A program made the translations under genes and the position numbers. From Streptomyces kanamyceticus (GTDB taxonomy: Bacteria > Actinomycetota > Actinomycetes > Streptomycetales > Streptomycetaceae), in contig NZ_CP023699.1 in NCBI RefSeq assembly GCF_008704495.1, positions 992,001-1,056,000 on the forward strand: a stretch of 64,000 nucleotides of DNA, in the 5' to 3' direction. The notes below the pieces were generated by a model, which was given only the letters and a program-made list of their open reading frames with translations, ran no database searches and was not told the origin of the DNA. Position 1 is the stretch's first letter, and each line of letters opens with the position of its first letter. Positions 6,703 to 14,662 of the stretch are shown piece after piece.

Positions 6703-8997
6703 TCACTCCTTCGCGAGCCGGGCCGCGGCCACCGCCGCCTGCCCGTAGCTGATGCCGCCGTCACCCACCGGGACGGCTCCGGCCACCAGCACCCGCAGCC
6801 CCTGCGCGCGCAGTCGGCGCCTGACCTCGGTGAGCAGACGACGGTTGAGGAAACAGCCTCCGGCGAGGCAGACGGTGCGCGGGGCGCCGTCGGCCACCGC
6901 GTGCGCGACCAGTTCGGCGGTCACGAGGGCGAGGGTCAGATGGAAGGCCGCGGCGAGCGCGGGAACGCCCTCCCCGCTGTGCTGCCTGTCCAGCAGGTCG
7001 ATCAAGGTGGGGCCCGGGTCGTACACCCACAGGCCGTCCACCCGCACGAGGCGGTGGTCCAGGGGCAGCGCGCGCACACTGCCCGCGGCCGCCTCAAGGG
7101 CCCCGGCGGCCTCGCCCTCGTAGCTGACGGAGTCGGCGAGGCCCAGCAGGCTCGCCACGGCGTCGAAGAGCCGTCCGGCGCTGGAAGCCCGCGGGGAGTT
7201 GATGCCCCGGGCCACCATGGACCGCACGACGGCGGCTTCGGTCGGATCGAGCCGCTCGTTGAAGCGCCTGGTCAGCCAGGGGTAGGGGCGTGGGCCGCCG
7301 AGCAGTTCCGTTCCGTGCAGGTAGCCGAGGGCCATGCGGTACGGGTGTTGGACCGCGGCCTCACCACCGGGCAGCGGCGCGGTCGCGAAGCGGCCCGCCC
7401 GCCGGTATCCCGTCAGGTCCGCGACGAGGATCTCCCCGCCCCACAGCGTCCCGTCGTCACCGAGTCCCAGGCCGTCGTAGGCGACCCCGACGAACGGCGT
7501 ACGCAGGTCGTGCTCGGCCGCGCACGCGGCCACGTGGGCGTGGTGGTGCTGGACCGGTATGCGGCGCAGTGACCGGGTACGCGCCCACTGGGTGGAGAGG
7601 TACCCGGGATGCAGATCGTGCGCGACGGCTTGCGGGGTGATGCCCGTGAGCCGGACGAGGTCCTCGTACCCCTGTGTGAAGGCGTCGAGCGTGGTCGCGT
7701 CGGCCAAGTCCCCGCCGTGCGAGGAGAGATGGGCTCCGTGGCCGTCCGCCAGGGCGAACGTGTGCTTGAGCTGGGCGCCGACCGCCACCAAGGGGCTGGT
7801 GGCGGGCACCGGCAGGGGCAGTGGCGCCGGTGCCAGGCCCCGCGCCCTGCGGACCGTGAGCACGGAGCGGCCGACGGCCTGGACGACCGAGTCGTCGTAG
7901 CGGGCGCGGATCGGCCGGTCGTGGGTGAGGAACCCGTCGGCGACTTCCGCCAGCGCGTGCCGGGCCTCTGCGTCGTCGGTGGCGATCGGCTCGTCGGCGA
8001 TGTTGCCGCTGGTGACGACGAGCGGGCGGGCGAGTTCGCGGAGCAGGAGGTGGTGCAGCCCCGTGGTCGGCAGGAACAGACCGACGTCACGGGTTCGCGG
8101 ACGCACCGCGGGGGCCAGGCCGGGGCCCTGTGCGGCGAGCAGCACCACGGGCCGCGCCGCCGACTCCAGTACGGTCCGCTCGGCACCCGACAACCGGGCC
8201 AACTCCCGTACGGCGCACAGGTCCTGCACCATGACGGCGAACGGCTTGGCCGGTCGGCGCTTGCGCTCCCGCAGGGCCAGAACCGCCACCTGGTCGGTGG
8301 CGTCACACACCAGCTGATAGCCGCCGAGGCCCTTCAACGCGACGATGCCGCGGCCCTCCACGGTCTTGACCGCGGCACGCAGCGCGGCCTCCCCGCTCAG
8401 CGCGTCCCAGGAGAGCCTCGGCCCACAGGAGGCGCAGGCGAGGGGTTCGGCGTGGAAGCGCCGGTCGGTCGGGTCGTCGTACTCCGCCGCGCAGGCCGCA
8501 CAGAGCGGGAAGCGCCGCATCGTGGTGCGGATCCGGTCGTAGGGAAGGTCTTCGATGACGGTGGCGCGCGGCCCGCAGTCGGCGCAGTTGATGAAGGGGT
8601 AGCGGAACCGGCGGGCGGCCGGGTCCAGGAGTTCGTTCAGGCAGGCGGCGCAGATGGCGGCGTCGGGCGGAACCTCCCGCGCGCCGACGGGCAGGGCGCG
8701 GGCGATATCGCTGTGCCGGATGGTGAAGCCGGACGTGGCGAGCGGGAGTCGGCCCCGTACGGCGGTCACGCGCACCTGCCGCACTTGGGCGAGAGCGGGT
8801 GCGCCGGTGCGCAGCCGCCCGATGAACTCCCACACCGCGTCAGGGGGTCCGGCGACCGTCCCTTCCACGTGGCCCGCGGTGTTGGCGGCCCAGCCCGCCA
8901 GGCCGAGGCCGGTCGCCAGCCGATGCACGAAAGGACGGAAGCCCACCCCCTGCACGGTGCCGAACACTTCGAAGCGGAGTGCGCTGCGCTCCGGCAT
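6703..8997 (-). CDS. hypF: Carbamoyltransferase HypF (hydrogenase maturation)
   Basis: A 764-aa protein that makes the cyanide ligand precursor for [NiFe]-hydrogenase by transferring carbamoyl from carbamoyl phosphate to HypE. Domains in order: acylphosphatase-like (1-90, VFGTVQGVGFRPFVHR); two zinc fingers with CX2C pairs (CAACLNE, NCADCG, CAACAAEY, CASCG; about 105-180); a YrdC-like domain (about 195-380); and a Kae1/TobZ-like carbamoyltransferase region with VQHHHAHVAACAAEHD. The length matches the family. Three bases separate it from the protease stop, and it is followed directly by hypC. ATG 8997 is supported by the conserved N-terminus. Confidence 0.95.
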   Translation of the reverse strand: MPERSALRFEVFGTVQGVGFRPFVHRLATGLGLAGWAANTAGHVEGTVAGPPDAVWEFIGRLRTGAPALAQVRQVRVTAVRGRLPLATSGFTIRHSDIARALPVGAREVPPDAAICAACLNELLDPAARRFRYPFINCADCGPRATVIEDLPYDRIRTTMRRFPLCAACAAEYDDPTDRRFHAEPLACASCGPRLSWDALSGEAALRAAVKTVEGRGIVALKGLGGYQLVCDATDQVAVLALRERKRRPAKPFAVMVQDLCAVRELARLSGAERTVLESAARPVVLLAAQGPGLAPAVRPRTRDVGLFLPTTGLHHLLLRELARPLVVTSGNIADEPIATDDAEARHALAEVADGFLTHDRPIRARYDDSVVQAVGRSVLTVRRARGLAPAPLPLPVPATSPLVAVGAQLKHTFALADGHGAHLSSHGGDLADATTLDAFTQGYEDLVRLTGITPQAVAHDLHPGYLSTQWARTRSLRRIPVQHHHAHVAACAAEHDLRTPFVGVAYDGLGLGDDGTLWGGEILVADLTGYRRAGRFATAPLPGGEAAVQHPYRMALGYLHGTELLGGPRPYPWLTRRFNERLDPTEAAVVRSMVARGINSPRASSAGRLFDAVASLLGLADSVSYEGEAAGALEAAAGSVRALPLDHRLVRVDGLWVYDPGPTLIDLLDRQHSGEGVPALAAAFHLTLALVTAELVAHAVADGAPRTVCLAGGCFLNRRLLTEVRRRLRAQGLRVLVAGAVPVGDGGISYGQAAVAAARLAKE

Positions 8998-9000
8998 GGA

Positions 9001-9510
9001 TCACTCCTCTCCGGCCCGCGCGACGGCGGAGCGGTGCCGCACGATCTCTTCCTCGACGCTTTCGGCGAGCGGTTCCACCACGGCCTCGACGCTCGGTGAC
9101 AGGCCGGTGCCCCAGGCACTGTCGGCGCCCTCCACCGCGTACACGACCAGACACCGTGGCAACCGGCCGAGGACGCGGGCGAGTTCGACGGCCTCGCCGA
9201 GCCCGAGACCGTGCGAGCTGGTCGTCCGTGGCCGGTCCAGGGCGTCGGCGTCCAGGGCCAGCCGGTGCACGCGTCCGGGACGGACGGGGTGCGCGTGCGC
9301 CGCGTCCACCACCACCGCGAGATCCGCCCCCTCCCATGATCCGATCAGGCGGGCCGGGTCTCCGTCGCAGGTGGCGAGGACCGTGCCGGTCGGCAAGGGC
9401 CGGTCCGCGGCGCGCTCGCGGAGCCGGGCGAGCACCGCCAGGGCCACGCCGTCGTCACGACGGAACTCGTTGCCGACGCCGATCACCGCGATGCGTGTCC
9501 GGGTGGGCAT
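9001..9510 (-). CDS. [NiFe]-hydrogenase maturation protease
   Basis: A 169-aa peptidase of family M52 (HyaD/HoxW/HycI type) that trims the C-terminus of the hydrogenase large subunit after nickel insertion. The N-terminal motif GVGNEFRRDDGVAL holds the conserved Asp (family pattern GxGNxxxxDDG), and a second acidic site is VVVDAAHAH. The C-terminal region has the usual SSHGLGLGEAVELA. The start ATG 9510 follows AAGGAGGCGCG; the long frame extending to 10128 is a shadow of the USP gene. It heads the leftward protease-hypF-hypC operon, divergent from the USP gene across the dyads at 9569-9604. Confidence 0.9.
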   Translation of the reverse strand: MPTRTRIAVIGVGNEFRRDDGVALAVLARLRERAADRPLPTGTVLATCDGDPARLIGSWEGADLAVVVDAAHAHPVRPGRVHRLALDADALDRPRTTSSHGLGLGEAVELARVLGRLPRCLVVYAVEGADSAWGTGLSPSVEAVVEPLAESVEEEIVRHRSAVARAGEE

Positions 9511-9568
9511 CGCGCCTCCTTCCGCCAGGCCATGCCGCCACTGTGCGAAGGCCGTCCTGGCCTCGCCA

Positions 9569-9604
9569 GGGGCCGAACGTCCCCTACTGGGGCCGGATCG
9601 CCCC
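9569..9604. promoter_or_regulatory. Paired DevR/OsdR-like dyads in the divergent hyp / USP promoter region
   Basis: Box 1 is GGGGCCGAACGTCCCC (9569-9584) and box 2 is GGGGCCGGATCGCCCC (9589-9604), with centres 20 bp apart. A weaker half-conserved copy is centred near 9611. They sit between the divergent maturation-protease and universal-stress genes and could serve both. A CACAGT -10-like hexamer lies 36.5 bp from the leftward-proximal box on the minus strand. The rightward -10 is less clear. Confidence 0.55.
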
Positions 9605-9678
9605 TCCCCGACCGGCCCCCTCGGTGGAACCGTCCGAAGCACGGCCCCTGCCGGGGCGTGCCCGAAGGCGGTGACACC

Positions 9679-10542
9679 GTGGACAAGCCCCTGATCGTCG
9701 GCGTCGACGGCTCGGATCCGAGCCTGCGCGCGCTGGACTGGGCGGTGGACGAGGCCGCGGCACACGGTGTGCCGCTGCGTGTCGTCCACGCCTCCAGGTG
9801 GGAGTGGTACGAGGGACACGAACCGTCCTTCGGCATCAACCGGCCGTCCGTGGAAGTCCTTTCGGACCACATCGCGGCCTCGGCGGTCGAGCGCGCGCTG
9901 CGCCGCACCACCGCCGTGAAGGTGACGAGCGAGATCCTCCCCGAGGATCCGGCCCTCGCGCTCGTGCGGCTCAGCCCGGAGGCCGGGGCGATCGTGGTCG
10001 GCAGCCGGGGGCGCGGCGAGCTCGCCGAGCTGCTGCTCGGCTCCGTCAGCCTGTCCGTCGCCGCGCACGCCGCGTCGCCGGTGATCGTCGTACGCGGTCG
10101 CGAGGAGAACGTGACGGGTGGCTTCCACACCGTCGTCCTGGGCATCGACGAGCCCGAAGAGGCCGCGCCCTCAACGGAGTTCGCCTTCCACGAAGCGCAG
10201 ACGCTGAACGCTGCCGTCACGGCCGTCCACGCCTGGCGCTGCCCCGCCCGGGAGGTCCCCGACTTCCCCACGACGGTCCACGAGGACCATCAGCGCCGCG
10301 CCGCGGCTCAGGTGGACGAAGCCGTACGGGACGCGACGGCCGCCCGCCCCGAGATCACGGTCCACCGCGAGATCGCCGAGGGCCATGCGCGCGCCGTACT
10401 CCTGGACGCCTCCCGCACCGCCGACCTCCTGGTGGTCGGAGCCCGCCGCAGGAAGGGGCACGTGGGCATGCAGCTCGGCCCCGTCAACCACGCGGTGCTG
10501 CACCACGCGGCGTGCCCGGTGGCCGTCGTCCCGCACACCTGA
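9679..10542 (+). CDS. Universal stress protein, tandem Usp domains
   Basis: A 287-aa protein of two UspA domains (about 1-145 and 150-287). Each has the ATP-binding signature: VGSRGRGELAELLLGS in the first and VGARRRKGHVGMQLGP in the second. Tandem Usp proteins of this type bind ATP and are induced in hypoxia-type dormancy (M. tuberculosis Rv2623 is a DosR-regulon example). The conserved start LIVGVDGSDPSLRALDW places the initiator at GTG 9679, although the ribosome site (GAAGGCGG) is weak. Phosphoketolase and a second Usp gene follow on the same strand, with the dyad pair upstream. Confidence 0.9.
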   Translation: MDKPLIVGVDGSDPSLRALDWAVDEAAAHGVPLRVVHASRWEWYEGHEPSFGINRPSVEVLSDHIAASAVERALRRTTAVKVTSEILPEDPALALVRLSPEAGAIVVGSRGRGELAELLLGSVSLSVAAHAASPVIVVRGREENVTGGFHTVVLGIDEPEEAAPSTEFAFHEAQTLNAAVTAVHAWRCPAREVPDFPTTVHEDHQRRAAAQVDEAVRDATAARPEITVHREIAEGHARAVLLDASRTADLLVVGARRRKGHVGMQLGPVNHAVLHHAACPVAVVPHT

Positions 10543-10560
10543 CAGCGCCCCGCCCTCAGC

Positions 10561-10608
10561 GGCGTACTCCCGATGAGGCGTACCCCCGATGAGGCGTACC
10601 CCCGAACC
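10561..10608 (+). repeat. 16-bp tandem repeat, about 2.9 copies, ahead of the phosphoketolase gene
   Basis: Three consecutive units are seen: GGCGTACTCCCGATGA (10561-10576), GGCGTACCCCCGATGA (10577-10592) and GGCGTACCCCCGAACC (10593-10608). The repeat fills most of the gap between the USP stop and the phosphoketolase ribosome site. It creates duplicate in-frame ATG codons upstream of the real start. Its role is unknown; it may be slippage-derived. Confidence 0.85.
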
Positions 10609-10627
10609 CCAAGACGCAGGAGGCACC

Positions 10628-12979
10628 GTGGCACACGCCCGACCGGCAGCCCTGGACGCCCATTGGCGAGCCGCCAACTACCTGGCCGTCGGCCAGATCT
10701 ACCTGATGAGCAACCCGCTGCTCACCGAGCCGCTGCGCCCCGAGCACATCAAGCCGCGGCTGCTCGGGCACTGGGGCACCTCACCCGGGCTCAACCTCGT
10801 CCACACCCACCTCAACCGCGTCATCATCGAGCGCGGCCTGGACGCACTGTGCGTGTGGGGCCCCGGCCACGGCGGCCCCGCGGTCCTCGCCAACTCCTGG
10901 CTGGAGGGCAGCTATACGCAGACGTATCCGGACGTCACCCGGGACGCGCAGGGCATGGCGAAGCTGTTCCGCCAGTTCTCCTTCCCCGGCGGCGTGCCCA
11001 GCCACGTGGCGCCCGAGACCCCCGGTTCGATCCACGAGGGCGGCGAACTCGGCTACTCCCTGGCGCACGCCTACGGGGCCGCCTTCGACAACCCGGACCT
11101 CCTGGTCGCCTGCGTGATCGGCGACGGCGAGGCGGAGACCGGGCCGCTCGCCGCCTCCTGGCACTCCACCAAGTTCCTCGACCCCGTGCACGACGGCGCG
11201 GTCCTGCCGATCCTCCACCTCAACGGCTACAAGATCGCCAACCCGACCGTCCTGGCCCGCATCCCCGAAGCCGAACTCGACGCGCTCCTGAAGGGATACG
11301 GCCACGAGCCGCTGCACGTCACGGGCGACGACCCGCGCAAGATCCACCACACGATGGCCAAGGCCATGGACCAGGCGCTCGACCGCATCGCCGCCATTCA
11401 GCAGACCGCCAGGACCGGCGGAGCACGCGGACGTGCGCGCTGGCCGGTGATCGTGCTGCGTACGCCCAAGGGCTGGACGGGACCCGCGACGGTGGACGGC
11501 ATGCCGGTCGAGGGCACCTGGCGCTCGCACCAGGTGCCCCTTGCCGGAGTGCGCGAGAACCCCGAACACCTGGCCCAGTTGGAAGGCTGGCTGCGCTCCT
11601 ACCGTCCCCAGGAGCTCTTCGACGCACACGGCCGTCCTTCCCCCGAGGTCCTCGATTGCGTCCCCGAAGGCCACCGACGCCTGGGAGCGAACCCGCACAC
11701 GAACGGCGGTCTGCTCACCCGTCAGTTGCCCGCGGTGCCGCTGGAACGCTTCGCCGTGCCCGTCGACAAGCCGGGCACGACCCTGCACGAGCCGACCCGG
11801 GTGCTCGGCGCCCTGCTCGCCCGGATCATGGCCGACACCGCCGGGCGGCGCGACTTCCGGGTGGTGGGTCCCGACGAGACCGCCTCCAACCGCCTCGGCG
11901 CGCTCTTCGAGGTCACCGGCAAGGCCTGGCAGGCGGGCATCGTCGGCACCGACGAGCACCTCGCCGGGGACGGACGCGTCATGGAGGTGCTGTCCGAACA
12001 CCTCTGCCAGGGCTGGCTGGAGGGCTACACCCTCACCGGCAGGCACGGCCTGTTCTCCTCCTACGAGGCGTTCGTGCACATCGTCGACTCGATGGTCAAC
12101 CAGCACATCAAGTGGCTCAAGACCGCGCGCTCACTGCCCTGGCGCGCGCCCGTGCCCTCCCTCAACTACCTGCTGACCTCACACGTCTGGCGCCAGGACA
12201 ACAACGGCTTCTCGCACCAGGACCCCGGCTTCGTCGACCACGTCCTCAACAAGAGCCCCGACGTCGTACGCGTCTACCTGCCGCCGGACGCCAACACCCT
12301 GCTCTCGGTGGCCGAACACGTCCTGCACAGCCGCGACTACGTCAACGTCGTCGTCGCGGGCAAGCAGCCCTGCTTCGACTGGCTCTCCCTGGACGAGGCC
12401 CGCGTGCACTGCGCGCGCGGCGCGGGCGTCTGGGAGTGGGCGGGCACGGACGACGGCACACACGACCCGGACGTGGTCCTGGCCTGCGCGGGAGACGTGC
12501 CCACGCAGGAAGTCCTCGCGGCGGCGGGACTGCTGCGCCATCACCTGCCCGAACTCGCCGTCCGCGTCGTGAACGTGGTGGACATGACCCGGCTGCTCCC
12601 CCACCAGGAACACCCGCACGGCATGGCCGACTTCGAGTACGACGCGCTCTTCACGCCCGACCGCCCGGTGATCTTCGCCTACCACGGCTACCCGTGGCTG
12701 GTGCACCGTCTCGCCTACCGCCGCACCGGCCATCCCCATCTCCACGTACGCGGCTACAAGGAAGCGGGCACCACGACCACGCCGTTCGACATGGTGGTCC
12801 GCAACGACCTGGACCGCTACCGGCTCGTCATGGACGTCGTCGACCGCGTCCCCGGCCTCGCCGTCCGTGCCGCACAGGTCCGCCAGACCATGGCCGACGC
12901 CCGCGCCCGCCACCACTCCTGGATCCGCGCCCACGGCACCGACCTCCCCGAGATCGCCGACTGGACCTGGACCGGCTGA
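10628..12979 (+). CDS. xfp: Xylulose-5-phosphate/fructose-6-phosphate phosphoketolase
   Basis: A 783-aa thiamine-diphosphate enzyme that splits xylulose 5-phosphate or fructose 6-phosphate into acetyl phosphate plus glyceraldehyde 3-phosphate or erythrose 4-phosphate. Family features include [20 protein letters not shown] and [19 protein letters not shown] near the N-terminus, the ThDP motif [16 protein letters not shown] (about 175-190), and [16 protein letters not shown] and [13 protein letters not shown] later. The length is normal for the family. The start was set at GTG 10628 because of CAGGAGG just upstream. Its place between two Usp genes suggests induction under oxygen limitation, where acetyl phosphate could yield ATP without respiration. 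Confidence 0.95.
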   Translation: MAHARPAALDAHWRAANYLAVGQIYLMSNPLLTEPLRPEHIKPRLLGHWGTSPGLNLVHTHLNRVIIERGLDALCVWGPGHGGPAVLANSWLEGSYTQTYPDVTRDAQGMAKLFRQFSFPGGVPSHVAPETPGSIHEGGELGYSLAHAYGAAFDNPDLLVACVIGDGEAETGPLAASWHSTKFLDPVHDGAVLPILHLNGYKIANPTVLARIPEAELDALLKGYGHEPLHVTGDDPRKIHHTMAKAMDQALDRIAAIQQTARTGGARGRARWPVIVLRTPKGWTGPATVDGMPVEGTWRSHQVPLAGVRENPEHLAQLEGWLRSYRPQELFDAHGRPSPEVLDCVPEGHRRLGANPHTNGGLLTRQLPAVPLERFAVPVDKPGTTLHEPTRVLGALLARIMADTAGRRDFRVVGPDETASNRLGALFEVTGKAWQAGIVGTDEHLAGDGRVMEVLSEHLCQGWLEGYTLTGRHGLFSSYEAFVHIVDSMVNQHIKWLKTARSLPWRAPVPSLNYLLTSHVWRQDNNGFSHQDPGFVDHVLNKSPDVVRVYLPPDANTLLSVAEHVLHSRDYVNVVVAGKQPCFDWLSLDEARVHCARGAGVWEWAGTDDGTHDPDVVLACAGDVPTQEVLAAAGLLRHHLPELAVRVVNVVDMTRLLPHQEHPHGMADFEYDALFTPDRPVIFAYHGYPWLVHRLAYRRTGHPHLHVRGYKEAGTTTTPFDMVVRNDLDRYRLVMDVVDRVPGLAVRAAQVRQTMADARARHHSWIRAHGTDLPEIADWTWTG

Positions 12980-13009
12980 ACCTCCGACCGCACCGTGGAG
13001 GTGCGCCCC

Positions 13010-13864
13010 ATGACCCCACAGCAGACCATCACCGCGGGCATCGACGGCTCGCTCGAGAGCCTGGAAGCCGCCGACTGGGCGGCCCGCGAAGCCCTGCGCC
13101 GCGACCTTCCCCTCCACCTCGTCCACGCCTACGACCAGCCCTCGGACCGGAGCCGCCTGCCCGAGATCGAGGTGCCTTTCCACCGCGAGAGTGGCGCACT
13201 CGACCGCGCCGTGCTGCGGCTCGCCGCCGCGCATCCCGCACTCGGGATCCTGGACGAGCAGGTCACCGGGCCACCGGTGGAGTCACTGCTCGCGACAGCC
13301 GGATCCGCCGCCCTGCTGGTGCTCGGTTCACGCGGCTTCGGTGCGCTCACCGGCGCCCTGGTCGGCTCCGTCGCGCTGTCCGTCGCGGCCCGGGCCGTCT
13401 GCCCTGTCGTCCTGGTACGGGCGGGAGAACATCCTGATGACGGGCGCGAGGACCAGGCAGCGGGCACGCACCGTCCGGTCGTACTCGGCCTCGACCTGGA
13501 CCACCCGTGCGACGAGCTGCTGGAGTTCGCCTTCACCACCGCGGCCGTCCGACACGCACCGCTCCAGGTGGTGCACGCCTATACGGTTCCCCTGCTCCCC
13601 GCCACCGACGCCACCAACCCCGAGGTCGCGAAGTCACACCTTCTCGGGGCGGCGCTCACTCCCTGGCGGCACAAGTTCCCGGCGACGCAGGTCACCGAGC
13701 GGCTCGTGCGGGGCCTTGCCGGGCACCATCTCGTCAAGGAAACCGCTGGTGCGGGCCTGCTCGTCATCGGCCGCCGAATCCCTGCCGGGGAACACCTCGG
13801 ACCGACGGCGCACTCGGTGATCCACCACGCCAAGGACCCGGTCGCGATCGTTCCGCACAACTGA
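13010..13864 (+). CDS. Universal stress protein, tandem Usp domains (second copy)
   Basis: A 284-aa protein with two Usp domains. The N-terminal one is well conserved (ITAGIDGSLESLEAADWAAR; ATP loop VLGSRGFGALTGALVGS). The C-terminal one is more divergent, with VIGRRIPAGEHLGPTAHSVI in place of the ideal loop. ATG 13010 was chosen over GTG 12995 because GGAGGTG sits 7 nt before it. It lies 30 bp after the phosphoketolase stop, so the two are probably cotranscribed. It converges on the hsp20 gene, with a hairpin terminator between them. Confidence 0.9.
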   Translation: MTPQQTITAGIDGSLESLEAADWAAREALRRDLPLHLVHAYDQPSDRSRLPEIEVPFHRESGALDRAVLRLAAAHPALGILDEQVTGPPVESLLATAGSAALLVLGSRGFGALTGALVGSVALSVAARAVCPVVLVRAGEHPDDGREDQAAGTHRPVVLGLDLDHPCDELLEFAFTTAAVRHAPLQVVHAYTVPLLPATDATNPEVAKSHLLGAALTPWRHKFPATQVTERLVRGLAGHHLVKETAGAGLLVIGRRIPAGEHLGPTAHSVIHHAKDPVAIVPHN

Positions 13865-13911
13865 CGGATCCCTTCCGCACCAAACCAAGGGGATCGTACG
13901 GGCACACGAAG

Positions 13912-13948
13912 CGCCCGCGCGGCCGAGCGGGGGGCGGTCGCGCGGGCG
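13912..13948. terminator. Hairpin between convergent USP and hsp20 genes
   Basis: A perfect 10-bp stem, CGCCCGCGCG (13912-13921) with CGCGCGGGCG (13939-13948), encloses a 17-nt loop. It lies between the stop codons of two convergent genes and has no T-run, which is common for Streptomyces terminators. It probably works in both directions. Confidence 0.6.
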
Positions 13949-13978
13949 AGTGCGGCACGAGCGCGTCGCACATCGCGC

Positions 13979-14404
13979 TCAGGTGTGCCGCACCGGGATG
14001 GTCCTGGTGGCCGAACTGCCTTCCGGCACCGGGACCGTGATGGTCAGAACGCCGTCCGTGTAATCCGCGGTCGCCTCTTCGCCGCGTGCGTCGACGGGCA
14101 GCCGGACGACTCGGGCGAAGCTGCCGTAGCGGAACTCCGAGTGGCTCTTGTCCACGGTTTCGGCACTGCGCTCGGCGCACAGCGTCAGGACGCCGCCCGT
14201 CACCGTGATGTCGATGTCCTTGGCGGGGTCGATGCCGGGGAGTTCGGCACGGAGGGAGTACGTCCCCTCCGTGCGGGACTCCTCGATGCGGATCCCGTGC
14301 GCACCGGGGGCCGTATACAGCCCTGGAATCCCGGCCTCCATCCAGCCGAACAGATCCGGCAGCGTCCGGGGCCAGTGCGGAAGCCTGTCGGCCATGCCAC
14401 TCAT
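13979..14404 (-). CDS. Hsp20/alpha-crystallin family small heat shock protein
   Basis: A 141-aa small chaperone that would hold unfolded proteins in an ATP-independent way. The alpha-crystallin domain spans about residues 38-141, with the family signatures LRAELPGIDPAKDIDITVTG, FRYGSFARVVRLP and a DGVLTITVPVP strand. It ends with IPVRHT. The start ATG 14404 has GGAGGG upstream. The mycobacterial counterpart HspX (Acr) is a hallmark of the DosR regulon. A dyad pair at 14473-14509 lies upstream, with GAAGCT (14445-14450, minus strand) as a possible -10. Confidence 0.92.
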   Translation of the reverse strand: MSGMADRLPHWPRTLPDLFGWMEAGIPGLYTAPGAHGIRIEESRTEGTYSLRAELPGIDPAKDIDITVTGGVLTLCAERSAETVDKSHSEFRYGSFARVVRLPVDARGEEATADYTDGVLTITVPVPEGSSATRTIPVRHT

Positions 14405-14472
14405 CTCGCCCTCCCTCACAGCGGGTTCCGGTCTTCTCACCTCCAGCTTCGCGCCGCCGCTCGGCACCGGCC

Positions 14473-14509
14473 AGGGCCGAGCGGGCCCCTGTCGAGCCCG
14501 GTCGGCCCT
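14473..14509. promoter_or_regulatory. Paired DevR/OsdR-like dyads upstream of hsp20
   Basis: AGGGCCGAGCGGGCCC (14473-14488) and GAGCCCGGTCGGCCCT (14494-14509) have centres 21 bp apart, matching the arrangement at three other promoters in the first 15 kb. The proximal centre lies about 76 bp upstream of the hsp20 ATG. The divergent permease gene has no comparable -10 at the expected distance, so hsp20 is the likelier target. Confidence 0.55.
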
Positions 14510-14662
14510 GGTCGTCGCCGAAGCCTGCGACTGCGACCTCGGCCGCATGCGATGCCGGAGCAATTGACGTATGGAGCGGGACGGGCCGCGCTCCGCCACA
14601 CACGACGTGCCGCGTGGCACGCTGGCCCCCGTGGGTCCGCGATCGTCGAGGAGGTTTGCCAC

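Noticed and set aside
3882..6764. 960-codon open frame on the minus strand
   Set aside because: It is a frame-shifted shadow of the GNAT/acyl-CoA synthetase gene with extreme Arg/Pro/Gly composition.
10573..13437. 954-codon frame overlapping phosphoketolase
   Set aside because: It is a shadow in another frame of the phosphoketolase and USP genes; the composition is Arg/Pro only.
13985..14662. N-terminal extension of the permease frame
   Set aside because: The frame is open upstream but antisense to hsp20, and lacks membrane features; GTG 14663 has a proper ribosome site.
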